Below, piece after piece: positions 1 to 11,899 of a stretch of 64,000 bases of DNA. The DNA is taken from the NCBI GenBank assembly GCA_020081605.1, contig JAHREC010000018.1:1984001-2048000 (forward strand), written 5' to 3'. The notes beneath the pieces were generated by a model. That model saw only the letters and a program-made list of their open reading frames with translations. It was not told the origin of the DNA and ran no database searches. The DNA is from Albifimbria verrucaria (lineage: Eukaryota; Ascomycota; Sordariomycetes; Hypocreales; Stachybotryaceae). A program made the position numbers and the translations under genes. Each line of letters begins with the position of its first letter. Within the stretch, counting starts at the first letter, position 1.

Positions 1-151
1 GACCCAACCCGACAATTACTGAACCGTATATGATAATTCATCCAACTTGCCATCGGTCCAATTCGCTGGGCAAAATCTAGCCTCTATTTCAAACGCCGCG
101 TTTCCCTAATCCTCTATTAAGTCCCTGGTCCAATACACATTAGCCCGAATC

Positions 152-188
152 TCTATTTCTGCTGTTGCTGCTGCTGTTGTTGCTGTGA
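152..188 (-). repeat. CAG/CAA trinucleotide tract encoding C-terminal polyglutamine
   Basis: An imperfect (CAG/CAA) tract at the 3' end of the HAL kinase reading frame encodes about nine consecutive glutamines just before the stop. It lies outside the kinase domain. Confidence 0.75.
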
Positions 189-2876
189 GGTTGGCGGCTC
201 CAATATGTGTGTGTGATCCTCTGCATGAACAACCTCTCCGTGATCCAGCTGCTGGCAGATCACGGTGTCGGCAACCCACGGTTCTTGCAATATCTCGCTC
301 ATCTTGGCACGAGTTTGTGGGTTCAGATCAAGCATGCGATGAATGATGCGGCGGCTCTCCTCGGTAGTAATCGCAAGATGCGCCATGGCCCTCGGATAGT
401 CTCTTTCTTCTCACCAGAGCCGGCTGGCGTCTGTGTCTGTGATGGCGTAGTGCCTGTGCCTTTTTCAGCATTCGTCTCTGACTCTTCCTGTTTCTCATGA
501 TGGTGGCCATGGTGACGCGGCTTAGCGCCATCGTCGGCAATAAACTCTCTTGGGGTGGTTGAGGAGAGGTCATTGGTAGATTTCGAATGCATAACCAGGC
601 GATTAGGATCATGACCAGGGGTTGGGTCCGTGGCGAAGAGCTTGAAAGAGTTATCTGTCATTCTCGGAATCTTCCAAGGAAGCGGCGCAGTGTCATGCAA
701 CAGAAAATGATCGCCAGTGACCAAATATCAACCGCCGCAGCATCGTATTCTTTAGAATCGTACACCTCTGGGGCCAGATACGGGTCGGAACCAACAATGC
801 CTTCACTTAATGTTAGCAAGCCTTTATTTTGCAACCATAGTAAGAAATAGTAAGAAACGTACCTTTTGCGGGGACAGTCTCGTTCTCGAAGGGTATTTGA
901 AGACATGAGCGCTACCGAAATCAATGATTTTCATAATACCTTTGTCGCTGACGACAACGTTATCCAGCTTCAAATCCCGATGTGCAAGACCCACGCTATG
1001 GAGATATGTCACTCCGTTGAGGATCTGAAGGAAACAACATGTGATTTCTTCCCTGCTCATTTTTCCGGTCATAACGATAGCAAAAAGATCGAAGGGGCAT
1101 ATTCCATCACTTCGTACCAGCGACCTTTCTCTTGAAGAATGTCCAGAGTTTCAATGATGTTGCCATGGTGGAGCGTTGATCCGACGCAGAACTCGGCTGT
1201 AACCTTCTTGTTGTATTCCTTCTCCGTTTCGTATGTATGCCGGGCACGGAATTCCTTGACGGCAAAGACGGTTCCATCTTCTCTACGTCTCATCAACCTC
1301 ACTGAGCCACCAGCTCCAGAACCCAGGACCTTTCCAAGCTTGCCGTATTTGGATGAAAGCCCATGGTCATCACTGAATGGGAGCTGCTGCACTGACCGGG
1401 AGGCAGGTGGGGTCTTGTATCCAGTCTTAACAGACGCAGGAGATGAATCCCGCTTGCGATGGTGGCCAGATTTCCTAAAAAACGCTTCAGATCCGCCATA
1501 GAGCCGTGGCCGTGATGTCCATGACCGGTAGCAGCACTACTACTAGGAGTCAACTCGTCACCGGTATTCTTTCCTTGGCTAAAGATGCCTGAGCCTCGCT
1601 TTTCCACCAGGTTTGTTTTAGAGCTGCTGGGCGACCCTTCTTCTTCCTAGAGAAGACAAATCGTGGGTCAATTGTGTGCCGGGTGGTGTGGTGCTGCTGA
1701 GGTGGACGTCGACCCTTGGCGTAAGGATCATTGACATCACCACCAGGAGTCATAGGCTTCGAGTAGAAATGCGAGGCCGAGCTCCGTGACGGGCTGGTTT
1801 CTCTAGATACTGGGACAGAGCCAGGACCGACAGAGAACATACCCTTCCGGTGGTTTGTGGAATCACCACGGTGGTCATCGGCAGAAGAAGCTCTCTTAAT
1901 GATCTGGTCGGAGGAAACTGATCGATGCGCAAGTGTTCTCCGCTCAGCTATTGAAGGAGAAGAGGAAGACGGCAGAGGGGTGATGATCTGGGGATCGTTG
2001 GTAGCAGACGAGGTGCCATCTGGGTCCGTGACCGACTTCTTATCAACAGCTCCGGAAGGCTCTGAGCCGGCCGGGGTCAAAGGAGGAGAGGCCATGGCCA
2101 GGAGGCGTGGACTGCCATTCGGAGTCTGGCCGACTGGGGTGATCGGAGTGGGCAGCCTGCTAGAATCAATGGACTCTTCCCTGGAGTGGACCTGGAGACA
2201 ATGGTATTAGCCGATGTGGATTGAAGATCTGGATGAAGATGACAGTGCTTTGGTAGAAGTGATTGGAGCTCCAATACGACATAAATAGCTGGAGGGAGAA
2301 CAAAGGTCGTGGAGAAAAGGTGAGACGTGGGTCGAAGCAAGCTTGCGCGTCAGGGTTTACAAGAAGTCGCTGGAGCGACAAGGGAGGTCTATATAGCAAC
2401 ATACTCTTGAGGCGGGCAAAGAGACTGGCTCGAATTGAAAAGTGTTGATGCGACGCTCCTGCAAAGCTCTGGGGCGATCATGGATGGATTGCGTAAAAGC
2501 TTTTAGCTGGTCGGCGGCGACTTCGGTGAAGACGCTGGGTTCTTCGTGCGGCGCCGAGGCTTGGGCCGGTGCGCCGGGAGAAATCTCCTCGACGGCGGAA
2601 GAGAATCGCACAGCAGGGACTGGGACGTTGTCGAGTTTGCCATCTTGAGGAAGCTCAGGCGTGCCTGGGGCGTCGCGTGAAGGTTCTCCTGCTTCGGCCG
2701 CGGTGCGTCAGCCACATGATGATCCAAGACACAAGCAAAAGCAACGGTGGGGTAGGGAACCGATAGATAGGTAGGCAGGGCGCGGTACAGTCGGAAGAGA
2801 CGGGACGCAGCCGGGCAGACTTACCAACAGGGTCCTGGTCCTGACGGCGGTCCCTGGAGGACGACGACGTATCCAT
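153..2876 (-). CDS. HAL-family serine/threonine protein kinase (Hal4/Sat4-Hrk1-Npr1 type)
   Basis: A protein kinase of the fungal HAL family, which regulates plasma-membrane transporters and ion or nutrient uptake. The model has four exons: 2876-2825 (starts MDTSSSSRD), 2691-2405, 2191-863 and 800-153. Junctions are GTAAGT, GTATGT and GTACGT donors with phase-compatible acceptors. The N-terminal half is Ser/Pro-rich and low complexity. The kinase core shows the glycine loop GSGAGGSV, the lysine in FAVKEF, the catalytic loop [13 protein letters not shown], and SDPYLAPE followed by the family-typical ILRLLP segment. The tail ends in a run of about nine glutamines. The frame breaks six times, each time by one base missing from a run: 1635-1637, 1477-1482, 1094-1097, 891-893, 678-679 and 359-360. 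Repairing each restores family-typical sequence, so I read them as assembly errors. Family assignment is firm; the exact paralogue is not resolved. Confidence 0.88.
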
Positions 2877-4699
2877 GAGGGAGGTCAGGTTTAAACAATA
2901 CTATCTGTCGGTTGTGCTGTATGAGATCGCAGTTGGGTTGGATGAAGTGGGGTGTTGAAGAGTTGTAAGACGTAGGTAGGAAGGGAATGATCTCCCGCTA
3001 CGACAAAACGCAGGAAGTCGATGGTGGGGCTCTCGACAAGCCCACCTACCCAAACGAACAAAGCAGAATGGGTGGTTAAGTAGGTAGGTAGGTAGGTAGG
3101 CAGGTAGGCATAGGTAACGGCAACGGTGCTGCAATTGTACTGGTCACGGCATGCATCTACTAGAGGCAATGGCTCCCGTGGTGGCAGATGCGTTGCGTCC
3201 GCTTCGAGGCAAGGCGAAGGCGAGGCAAGGCAAGATGATGCCGTGCGTCAGTCAAGCCAGCAACCAGCGCCGCATCAGTCAGTCGCATTGCTAGCACTAC
3301 ATCATACACCCACCCACCAGGCATTGTCAATAGTGCTGAGACTACCTTAGCATTCAACGATCCTCGGTTCCTTCTTAGGCCTTCCTCTCAAGAGTCTCCA
3401 CGTACAAGCACTGCCATATCCTACATCCCCGTCATTGACATGTGCAGCTATCAACCAAAAGCATATGCTTGCTCCTCAACCGCTTGCTCCGCTTTGAACC
3501 CCCTCCTCCAAACCCCCGAAACGATGCTCGTTCCTAAAAGCGCCTTGTCATGACTTGCGCTAGCTCCAAGTAGTCGTACTGGAAATTTTCTCGATGCGCT
3601 CTAAAACAGCCGTGGCTGACAGGAAAAAGCTTCGTCGCGGTGTGACTCTTCCGAGATGGTGTGCGCCAATTGCGTCCTCCACTCACATGCGCTGCAACTT
3701 ATAATACAGCACATTGCGCGCGGAACATCCTAGCAGCAGATGCTGGGCCAGCGCATGGGTGATGATTCAGTAGAACTGCCATGTAGGGCTGATTATCCGA
3801 TGTGACATTGACTCATATGTTACCGTAGATGGAAGATAAATGGATGGCTGCATCATGCCTTGACTCGATCCGGAAAGTCTGCGTAGCTTCGGCCGAACAG
3901 CGAGTCTCCCCACTTGAGATGGCTGCGGTGCTACTCGGCCGGACTTAGGTTCTGGAGTACTATGTAATGCTTCTCGAATCTACAATCCACCATCCCTGGG
4001 ATATTTCCATCATCCGTGATGCCATCCACGCCGTTGTGTAACAGTGACTGTCATGCCAGACCAGTTGTTGGCCTCGACAGCATGTGTGCATCTACAGGCA
4101 AGATTTGGTTCATGCGTCAACCTAAGTCTACATATTCGGTGGTGAGGAGGCTTGACGGAACAGAGTTGCGACCGGTAATTCGTTTAAAACCACAGAACTT
4201 GTTTCGAGACTCTAGCCGATGCTTAGTAGTGCTGTCCATTAGCAGGCATGTAGATGCTGTGATTGGCGACGTTCTCTCTGTGTACACATGTCAAGCGCAG
4301 AAATCGACTTCAGAGAATCGACAATGAATACGTCTTCTGATGTTTCGGTATAAATTACGAGACCGTTACAGAGTATGTGCGCGTATATCTATTCTTCAAG
4401 CGGGTATTGTTTTGCTCCGTGTTGTTGGTGATATTGCTCATTACAGTCTGCACATATGCTGTGTGTTCGCATGCCTCCAAGGACATCACACAAAGTAGGC
4501 CTCCAATATTTGAAACAATCACTGAAGGTCAACTCAATCGTACATTATCAGTTCTAAGTGGTATCCAGCCATCCCAGCCCCCATGCTTCTTATAATTACA
4601 TTGTTGAACACGATCTATCCATCTCATATGGAATAGGGAGCCGTTCACAGGCCACACTGCCGGCGACTTCGAATGTCCGGTCATCGATCTTTTATCCCT
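2877..4699. other. Intergenic region, no gene recognised
   Basis: About 1.8 kb between the kinase start and the 3' end of the uL11m gene. It holds a (TAGG)n microsatellite at 3081-3109. Only short, low-information ORFs are present on both strands, and none shows a recognisable domain or splice-compatible extension. It presumably contains the kinase promoter and the uL11m 3' flank. Confidence 0.6.
3081..3109. repeat. (TAGG)n microsatellite
   Basis: Tandem TAGG units, about seven copies with one CAGG interruption, upstream of the kinase gene. Confidence 0.9.
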
Positions 4700-5253
4700 T
4701 CAAGCCACGACGTTGATTCCAATGGATTTGGCCTGGAAGATAACCGATCGGCAGAGCGATTCGAGGGTAAGGCCTGACAAGCGGAGTTCTGATTGCTTGA
4801 TTTTGGCGATCTCGTACACGTGCTTCAGGCTGATAGTGCCGACAGTCTCGTGTCCAGGGTTGCTCGCTCCCTTTCTCTTGCCCTTTTTGCCCATCGGCGC
4901 GTCAACCGCGTTGAGCAATAACCAAGACGTTTGAGGTGTGCGAATGTCGAAATGGAACGATCGGTCGGGTCGCACGACTACTCGGCAAGGCATGGGCGTT
5001 CCAGTGATCATATTTGCGGTTCTAGCATTGAACTCCTATTTTCATAGAGGTTAGTATCTGCAGATTGGCTGTCACCACCACCCTGACTGGCACTATTCAG
5101 GAGCTGCTTCGCCATACCTTGCAAAAGTCCATCGATTTGACACCCTTACTACCCAGCGCAGGACCAACTGGCGGACTGGGACTCGCTTGACCAGCTCCAC
5201 GATGAGCTTAACAATCTGGTCCGCACCAGCGGCAGCACCCGACCTTTAGACAT
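4700..5253 (-). CDS. Mitochondrial large-subunit ribosomal protein uL11m (L11 family)
   Basis: Component of the mitoribosomal large subunit, equivalent to yeast MRPL19, at the GTPase-associated centre. Exon 1 is 5253-5118 and exon 2 is 5035-4700 (GTATGG donor, AAAATAG acceptor, 82 bp intron). Seen residues include the proline-rich L11 N-domain signature [14 protein letters not shown], then MDFCKEFN across the junction, MPCRVVVR, a basic KKGKRKG insertion, and the C-terminal helix containing [14 protein letters not shown]. Two single-base deficits in exon 1 (GGG at 5238-5240 and GG at 5197-5198 on the coding strand) break the frame. Adding one G at each restores the family sequence. It is head to head with KRR1, with starts about 600 bp apart. 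The start is chosen as the first ATG in the restored frame. Length (about 155 aa) suits the family. Confidence 0.9.
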
Positions 5254-6963
<1,710 letters not shown>

Positions 6964-7038
6964 TGAATTCATATTTTCTGCTGTAAAATCAACCTTGCGC
7001 ATGAAATCCGATTCATTTACTTCCTTTCGTTGTTTTGT

Positions 7039-8215
7039 TTACAACTTGGACGGAGATCCGCCGCCATTGTCGATCTCAATCACTAGCTTACCGAACTGCT
7101 TCCCATCTTTCATGTCTGCAAAGAGCCCATCGATTGCCTGGATGTTGTCGAGTCCCTTGACCGTGCGGCTAACAATAGGTTTGATTTGCTTCTCATTGAC
7201 AAACGCAATCATGTCTCTGAACTCCTGTCGCGATCCCATGCTTGCGCCCTTGAGCTCGATATTCGCTAGCACAGCCGGCATTGACCAAGTCATCTTAGGT
7301 GATACCGTCATTCCGTATTGAACGATGCTGCCTCCGTGCTTCAGGAGCCTCACTGTCTTGGCCACGATGTCGCCTCCGGCACCGTCAATGACGGTGTCGA
7401 GCACGGGTCTATCTTTGGGTAGGAGGCCCTTCAGCTCCTTTTCCCACCCGTCATTCTTGTAGATTACACCACCTTTGGCACCCATAGATACCGCCTTGTC
7501 GATCTTGGCTTGATCCCCGGAGGTGACGAAAACATTACAACCGAAGGCGACTCCGAACTGCAAGACCTGTAGCGCGACGCCGCCACCGATGCCCGTGATG
7601 AGGACATTCTTGCCTGCAGAAGCGCTGCCACTCTTGGTGACGAGAGCGCGCCATCCGGTCAAACCAACCAAAGGCAATGCTGCGCTCTCGGCTGGTGAGA
7701 GGTGTGCCGGCGCGGGCTCTACTTCATCTTCGTGAACCACGATGTAGTCCTGAGCAGCGCCGACTTCGTACAAGCTGGTGCCTCCAGTGACGGCGAACTT
7801 GCGGGGTCTTCTGGTCCAGAAGGGTCGGACTCCCAACCACGCATGGGTGTCAGTATGACGGGCTTGTTGAGGAGGTTGGAGCGCGTGACGGAAGAGCCGG
7901 TCTCGACAACGACACCGCAGCCATCGGCGAGCAGAGGGTTTGTGAAGGAGATGCCAGGATACAGATGTTGGCGAATGAAGAGGTCGCGATGATTGAGAGC
8001 TGCTGCAGTTAGGCGGACGAGGACCTCATTGGGACCTGGCTTCGGTTTGGGCACTTCCTTGATCTGGATTCTGAGGGTGGCATGTTAGCATGCCATTGCG
8101 TATATGAACAGCCAGCATAGCGATGACTGGCTACACAAGCACCTTGATGCACGTACGGGTAGTAAACCTCTCCGGGCTTGCCATCGATCTTTTGCAAAGT
8201 GAGAACTCGCGACAT
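7039..8215 (-). CDS. Medium-chain dehydrogenase/reductase (zinc-type ADH-like or quinone oxidoreductase)
   Basis: NAD(P)H-dependent oxidoreductase of the MDR superfamily. Exon 1 (8215-8157, starts MSRVLTLQKIDG) is joined to exon 2 (8070-7039) over an 86 bp intron with a GTACGT donor, GCTAAC branch site and CTCAG acceptor. The GroES-like N-domain carries NEVLVRLTAAALNHRD. The Rossmann fold carries GIGGGVALQVLQFGVAFG, followed by a dinucleotide-binding strand and VLDTVIDGAGGD. The cysteine cluster that binds structural zinc in classical ADHs is absent, favouring the zinc-independent group. One C is missing from the run at 7803-7806 (plus-strand GGGG). The protein is about 378 aa, normal for the family. 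The substrate cannot be inferred. It is divergent from the YeeE-like gene. Confidence 0.87.
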
Positions 8216-9265
8216 GGTCAATACAGCTCAATGTCTCTTGTCTTGATAATGATATTTGTAGTGGACGACCACGATAGTTAGGGATGTTGCTGAATAGCAG
8301 ATGCTTCGGGTTATAAGCTCTCTAAGGATGATTATCTCATCCGGGGAAAACAATAATCGGGGAGTTTATGTCACTGGCAGGGACAACGGATGCAGATAGG
8401 TAAAGGCGGTGTTAGCTAGCTACAGAATCAATTCACCCACTCTGCTCCAAACATGCATGGGTGGGCAAGGTTGTGTCATATCTGGAGTCGTCTTGGGAGC
8501 AGAAATTGCCCCGCATGAGAAGAAGGGGCCCCGCGTCAGTCCCGAGGTAACTGGGAGAGCCTTTGCTGACATACGTCGTTGAATAAAACACCGATCGTCA
8601 CGGCACCACCGGTGCGGGCGACCGGAGGCCAGAACCTCGGCACGCCGCAGATGCTGGTGAGGTTTCTGTGTAAGCTGGGCAGGTTCAGTCAGTGGCTCAC
8701 TTTGGTACTTGTCACACTTCTTGTCCAGGTTAATTAAAGGTAAGGTATATTGCATAATTTTAGAGCACTACGAGGCAAATAATGCGTTTCGTTCGTTATA
8801 AGTCGGGCAACGACGTCACTTTCTTTTTAACTGCCCAGACATCGTGTTTGTGTTTTGCCAGGCTCCAATCCACTGCACAATAGACCTCTGTCCTTCCTTT
8901 GGCAGGTGAACGGTTGCTAACAAAGGGTTAGCAACCCGACAGTTCGATGGTAACTCATCTCTCAGAAAACAACGCGGCTTTACGGCCTTAATGAACAGTA
9001 GAAAACTCCCTAGTCTCCTCTCATTTCTTCCTCTTCACATGCTGGCCGAGATAATGACCCCTGGCATTTTTAATTTAGCGATTCGTTATCTTGGCAATTT
9101 GGTTGCTCAGACCTCAACAAATCTGCCCCAAACCACTTACCCTGAACCATTTGAAATCACACGACATGTCACCCCAACACTCCACTTTCCCCGTGATCGT
9201 TTCGCTTGAGCCTACGTTGTCCTTGAAAGCATCCAGCACATGTCGTTGAGGCCCCCAAGTTCATC
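8216..9265. other. Divergent intergenic region, no gene recognised
   Basis: About 1.05 kb between the starts of the oxidoreductase (-) and the YeeE-like gene (+). The only ORFs are short and match no family I recognise. It presumably holds both promoters. Confidence 0.55.
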
Positions 9266-10312
9266 ATGGCGTCTATGCTCACCGGCGTAGCCTTTGGGGC
9301 TGCTATGGTGGCTGCTGGCTTCTCCCAACCATCTCTCGTGACCTCCCAACTCAAATTGCACAACTGGCATCTAGTACAGTCGCTTTTAACCGCAACAGCC
9401 AGCACCGCGTAAGTGCTCCGACACGTAATTCACTGTTCATGAACACAATAACTAAACCAACCACAGGGCAATTTACGCCGTAGCGGAAAAGCTAGATCTT
9501 GTCAAGCTTCGCCCTAGGAGTTCATCTCCGGTAGGCCTGTTCGCCAACTATGATGGCAACATCATCGGCGGCGCCCTGCTCGGTACTGGCATGGCCTTGT
9601 CAGGTGCCGCTCCCGAGATTCTCCTCGCGCAAGCCGCTACGGGGCTCCGGACCGGCCTTTATGCCTTGGGCGGTGCCGTCGTGGGGCCTGGCATGGACTG
9701 GCTTCCTCGGGGCTGGCTGAAGAAGCGCAACGACCAGGCCGGGATCAAGCCGCAGACAGTTACGATGGGCGATCAGTTTGGCCTCTCGAAAGACGCCATG
9801 CTCGTCGTTTTCGAGACTACCTGCCTCGGTGCGGTGGCTGCCTCCGTCATGCATTCCCTGAACCCCTTAATGTGCAAGCTCGTTGGTTGATGGGCGGACT
9901 ATGCATTGGGCTTGCCCAGCTTGTATCTCTTATCTCACGACGTTCATTGATGGGAATATCAGGGGCATATGAAGAGATGGGTAGCTTCTTCTGGTGGTTA
10001 TTCGGCGGCGCCAAGTCCGCCAACAAACCTGGATCGTATCAGAACATCATGTTCGCCATTGGTACCCTCGCTGGAGGGTGGGCAACAAGCCAAATCTTTC
10101 CACAGCTGATTGACCATGTGCCCACTTCTTCAATCTCGCCCATCACAGCGGCCATCGGCGGCGTGTTGATGACAGTGGGGTCGCGTATGGCTGGAGGTTG
10201 CACATCTGGCCATGGGCTCAGTGGTTTGGCATTGCTATCTACATCAAGTATCGTCACGATGGAGAGCACGTTTGCCGCAGGTTTACTAATGACACCACTT
10301 GTTCCTCGATAA
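9266..10312 (+). CDS. YeeE/YedE family integral membrane protein (sulfur-compound transport type)
   Basis: Polytopic membrane protein of the YeeE/YedE (DUF395, sulf_transp) family. Bacterial members move thiosulfate or related sulfur compounds. Exon 1 is 9266-9408 (starts MASMLTGVAFGAAM) and exon 2 is 9467-10312, with a GTAAGT donor and CCACAG acceptor. Many hydrophobic, Gly/Ala-rich segments are seen. The C-terminal family motif GGCTSGHGLSG is present. The equivalent N-terminal segment reads GMALSGAAPEILLAQ, where a cysteine-containing ACPG-type motif is common in the family. One C is missing from the run at 9863-9866. Protein about 330 aa. It ends 23 bp from the tail of the RidA-like gene. 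Transport substrate is inference only. Confidence 0.85.
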
Positions 10313-10335
10313 GAACATCATGCCCTATGGCAGAA

Positions 10336-10805
10336 CTACAATCCAGGCCCTGCGCTCGTGCTGCACCCCTTCCTCGCCGTTACCTCAATCTCAATCAGCA
10401 TCTCCTCCTTCATCAGCTGCGATTGTATCATGGTAGCTGCTGGCTTAACGGTTCCGAACCACTTCTTCAACACAGGCCACGTCTTCGGGAAGTCGTCACG
10501 GTTAGGCAGGATATACCTCACCCGGACTACATCTGCCACGGACGAACCAGCATCGCGCAATGCCTTCTCAATGTTGAGCATAGTCTGCTCCGTCTGGGAG
10601 GCTACGTCTGGAGAGATGTCTCCTGTCTCATAATTGTACCTGAGATGGAAGATTAGATGATGCCTTGTCGGGATATGTTTATGCGGAGGTCGACAAACCC
10701 AGTGGTTCCGGATACCATAACCCAGCCGTCAACAACGACGGCTCGAGAGTAGCCAATCTCGGCTTCGAAAGCAGAGCCGGAGCTGATGTGTTGGCGGGAA
10801 GACAT
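10336..10805 (-). CDS. RidA/YjgF/YER057c (Rid superfamily) protein
   Basis: Small cytosolic or mitochondrial protein of the Rid superfamily. Classical RidA hydrolyses reactive enamines and imines from PLP enzymes. Exon 1 is 10805-10699 (MSSRQHISSGSAFEAEIGYSR) and exon 2 is 10639-10336, with a GTTTGT donor and CTCAG acceptor. Family landmarks are GWVMVSGTTG, the TGDISPDVASQTEQTMLNIE helix, VVRVRYILP, and the C-terminal strand LIEIEVTA. The position occupied by the catalytic Arg in RidA (PARS-type segment) reads KPAATM here, so the imine-deaminase Arg appears replaced by Ala. That places it with Rid subgroups lacking this residue, so its activity is uncertain. About 137 aa, unbroken frame. Confidence 0.87.
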
Positions 10806-11295
10806 TGTCGGTTTGGATAATGATAGATGTTAGGAAGTCACACTTTTATCGAACAAGTGTTAAGCAATTAAGACGTTTCCAAACGCTCGTCTTTTCAACT
10901 CTGTGGTGAAACTGGGTTGTCTAAAGCCGTATGAGTCACTCTCACCTGTTTCCACAATCCAAGCCTTAACTTGCGCCGCTCTTCTAGAATGCGTTACCTA
11001 AAACCCCATCCTAGCTAGGCTGTTACATATACGAGCCAGGATGCTCTTCGGGTTACAACTGGGTTGAGTTGAGCTGCCTTGTAGCTAAAATTGATGATCA
11101 AGTTTAACAAAGCTTGTATAGCAGGACCAACCGCTTGCTCTATTCACAATACGGATTATTAATGGGGCCCAACAGCTTCAAGCCGAACCCTCATGCGGAG
11201 TTCGATATCGTGTATTAGATTTGGCGGGATTCGGATAGTTTACACAGCGAAGATAGAGGGTATATAATACATATAATACAGCTTCAGCTTTCGCT
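10806..11295. other. Intergenic, nothing recognised
   Basis: About 490 bp between the RidA-like start and the AIM41 stop, both on the minus strand. It presumably contains the RidA-like promoter and AIM41 3' end. Confidence 0.5.
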
Positions 11296-11899
11296 TCAGG
11301 ACTTGATGACTTCCTGAATCAGCTTCGACAGCTCCTTCTTATCGACATCCTTTCCTTCGAGGGATGCGGACAGGCGCTTCATGACCTCTCCCATGAGCGA
11401 CTTGCTCGCGGTGCCAGCGGTCTTCAATGCATCGACGGCCTCCTGGACCATGACCTTGAGCTCCGCCTCCCCGATGGTCTGAACGCCGCTACCGGCCACA
11501 TATTCGTCATAAACGCGGATCTGCTCCAGCTCCTTGTCGACAAGGTCGTCTCTTCCTGCGTTCTTGGCATCCAGCATAGAATCCTGCGCAGTTTTCTGCA
11601 GCTTCCGCATCAGAGCAACCAGCTGCACGTCGGTACGAATCGGCGAAGCCGTCTTGGATGCATTGAGATTGGCCGACATGATGGCACGTAGCACAGCCAG
11701 TCGGGGGCGTCCTTGGCCCGCATTGCCGTCTTGAGATCTCCCTTGAGCTTCTGTAGCAGCGGCGGCGGGGCGTCCTCGGTGGATGTCGAGTAGAATCGCG
11801 GAACAGAGCGCATCGCGGGGCAGAGGCCCGAGACGGAGCGTGGACGGGCGAGGACAGGCGCAGCGCCCTGGCGAAGCCCCTGGAGAAAACCGAAGCCAT
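11296..11899 (-). CDS. AIM41: AIM41 / YqeY-domain mitochondrial protein
   Basis: Member of the GatB/YqeY family, related to the tail domain of the glutamyl-tRNA amidotransferase B subunit. In yeast, Aim41 is mitochondrial and poorly understood. It starts MASVFSRGFARALRLSS, an Arg/Ser-rich amphipathic presequence with no acidic residue, consistent with mitochondrial import. It continues with PPPLLQKLKGDLKTAMRAKD, LAVLRAIMSANLNASKT, the helical Glu/Lys-rich middle, and the C-terminal LMGEVMKRLSASLEGKDVDK segment typical of YqeY. Two single-C deficits (plus-strand runs at 11703-11707 and 11846-11848) split it among three frames. Restored length is about 200 aa, in the family range. Single exon. 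Confidence 0.88.

Noticed and set aside
153..2876. Kinase as a pseudogene because of six frame changes
   Set aside because: All catalytic motifs are intact and each break is a single base missing from a run, the same pattern as in essential genes nearby.
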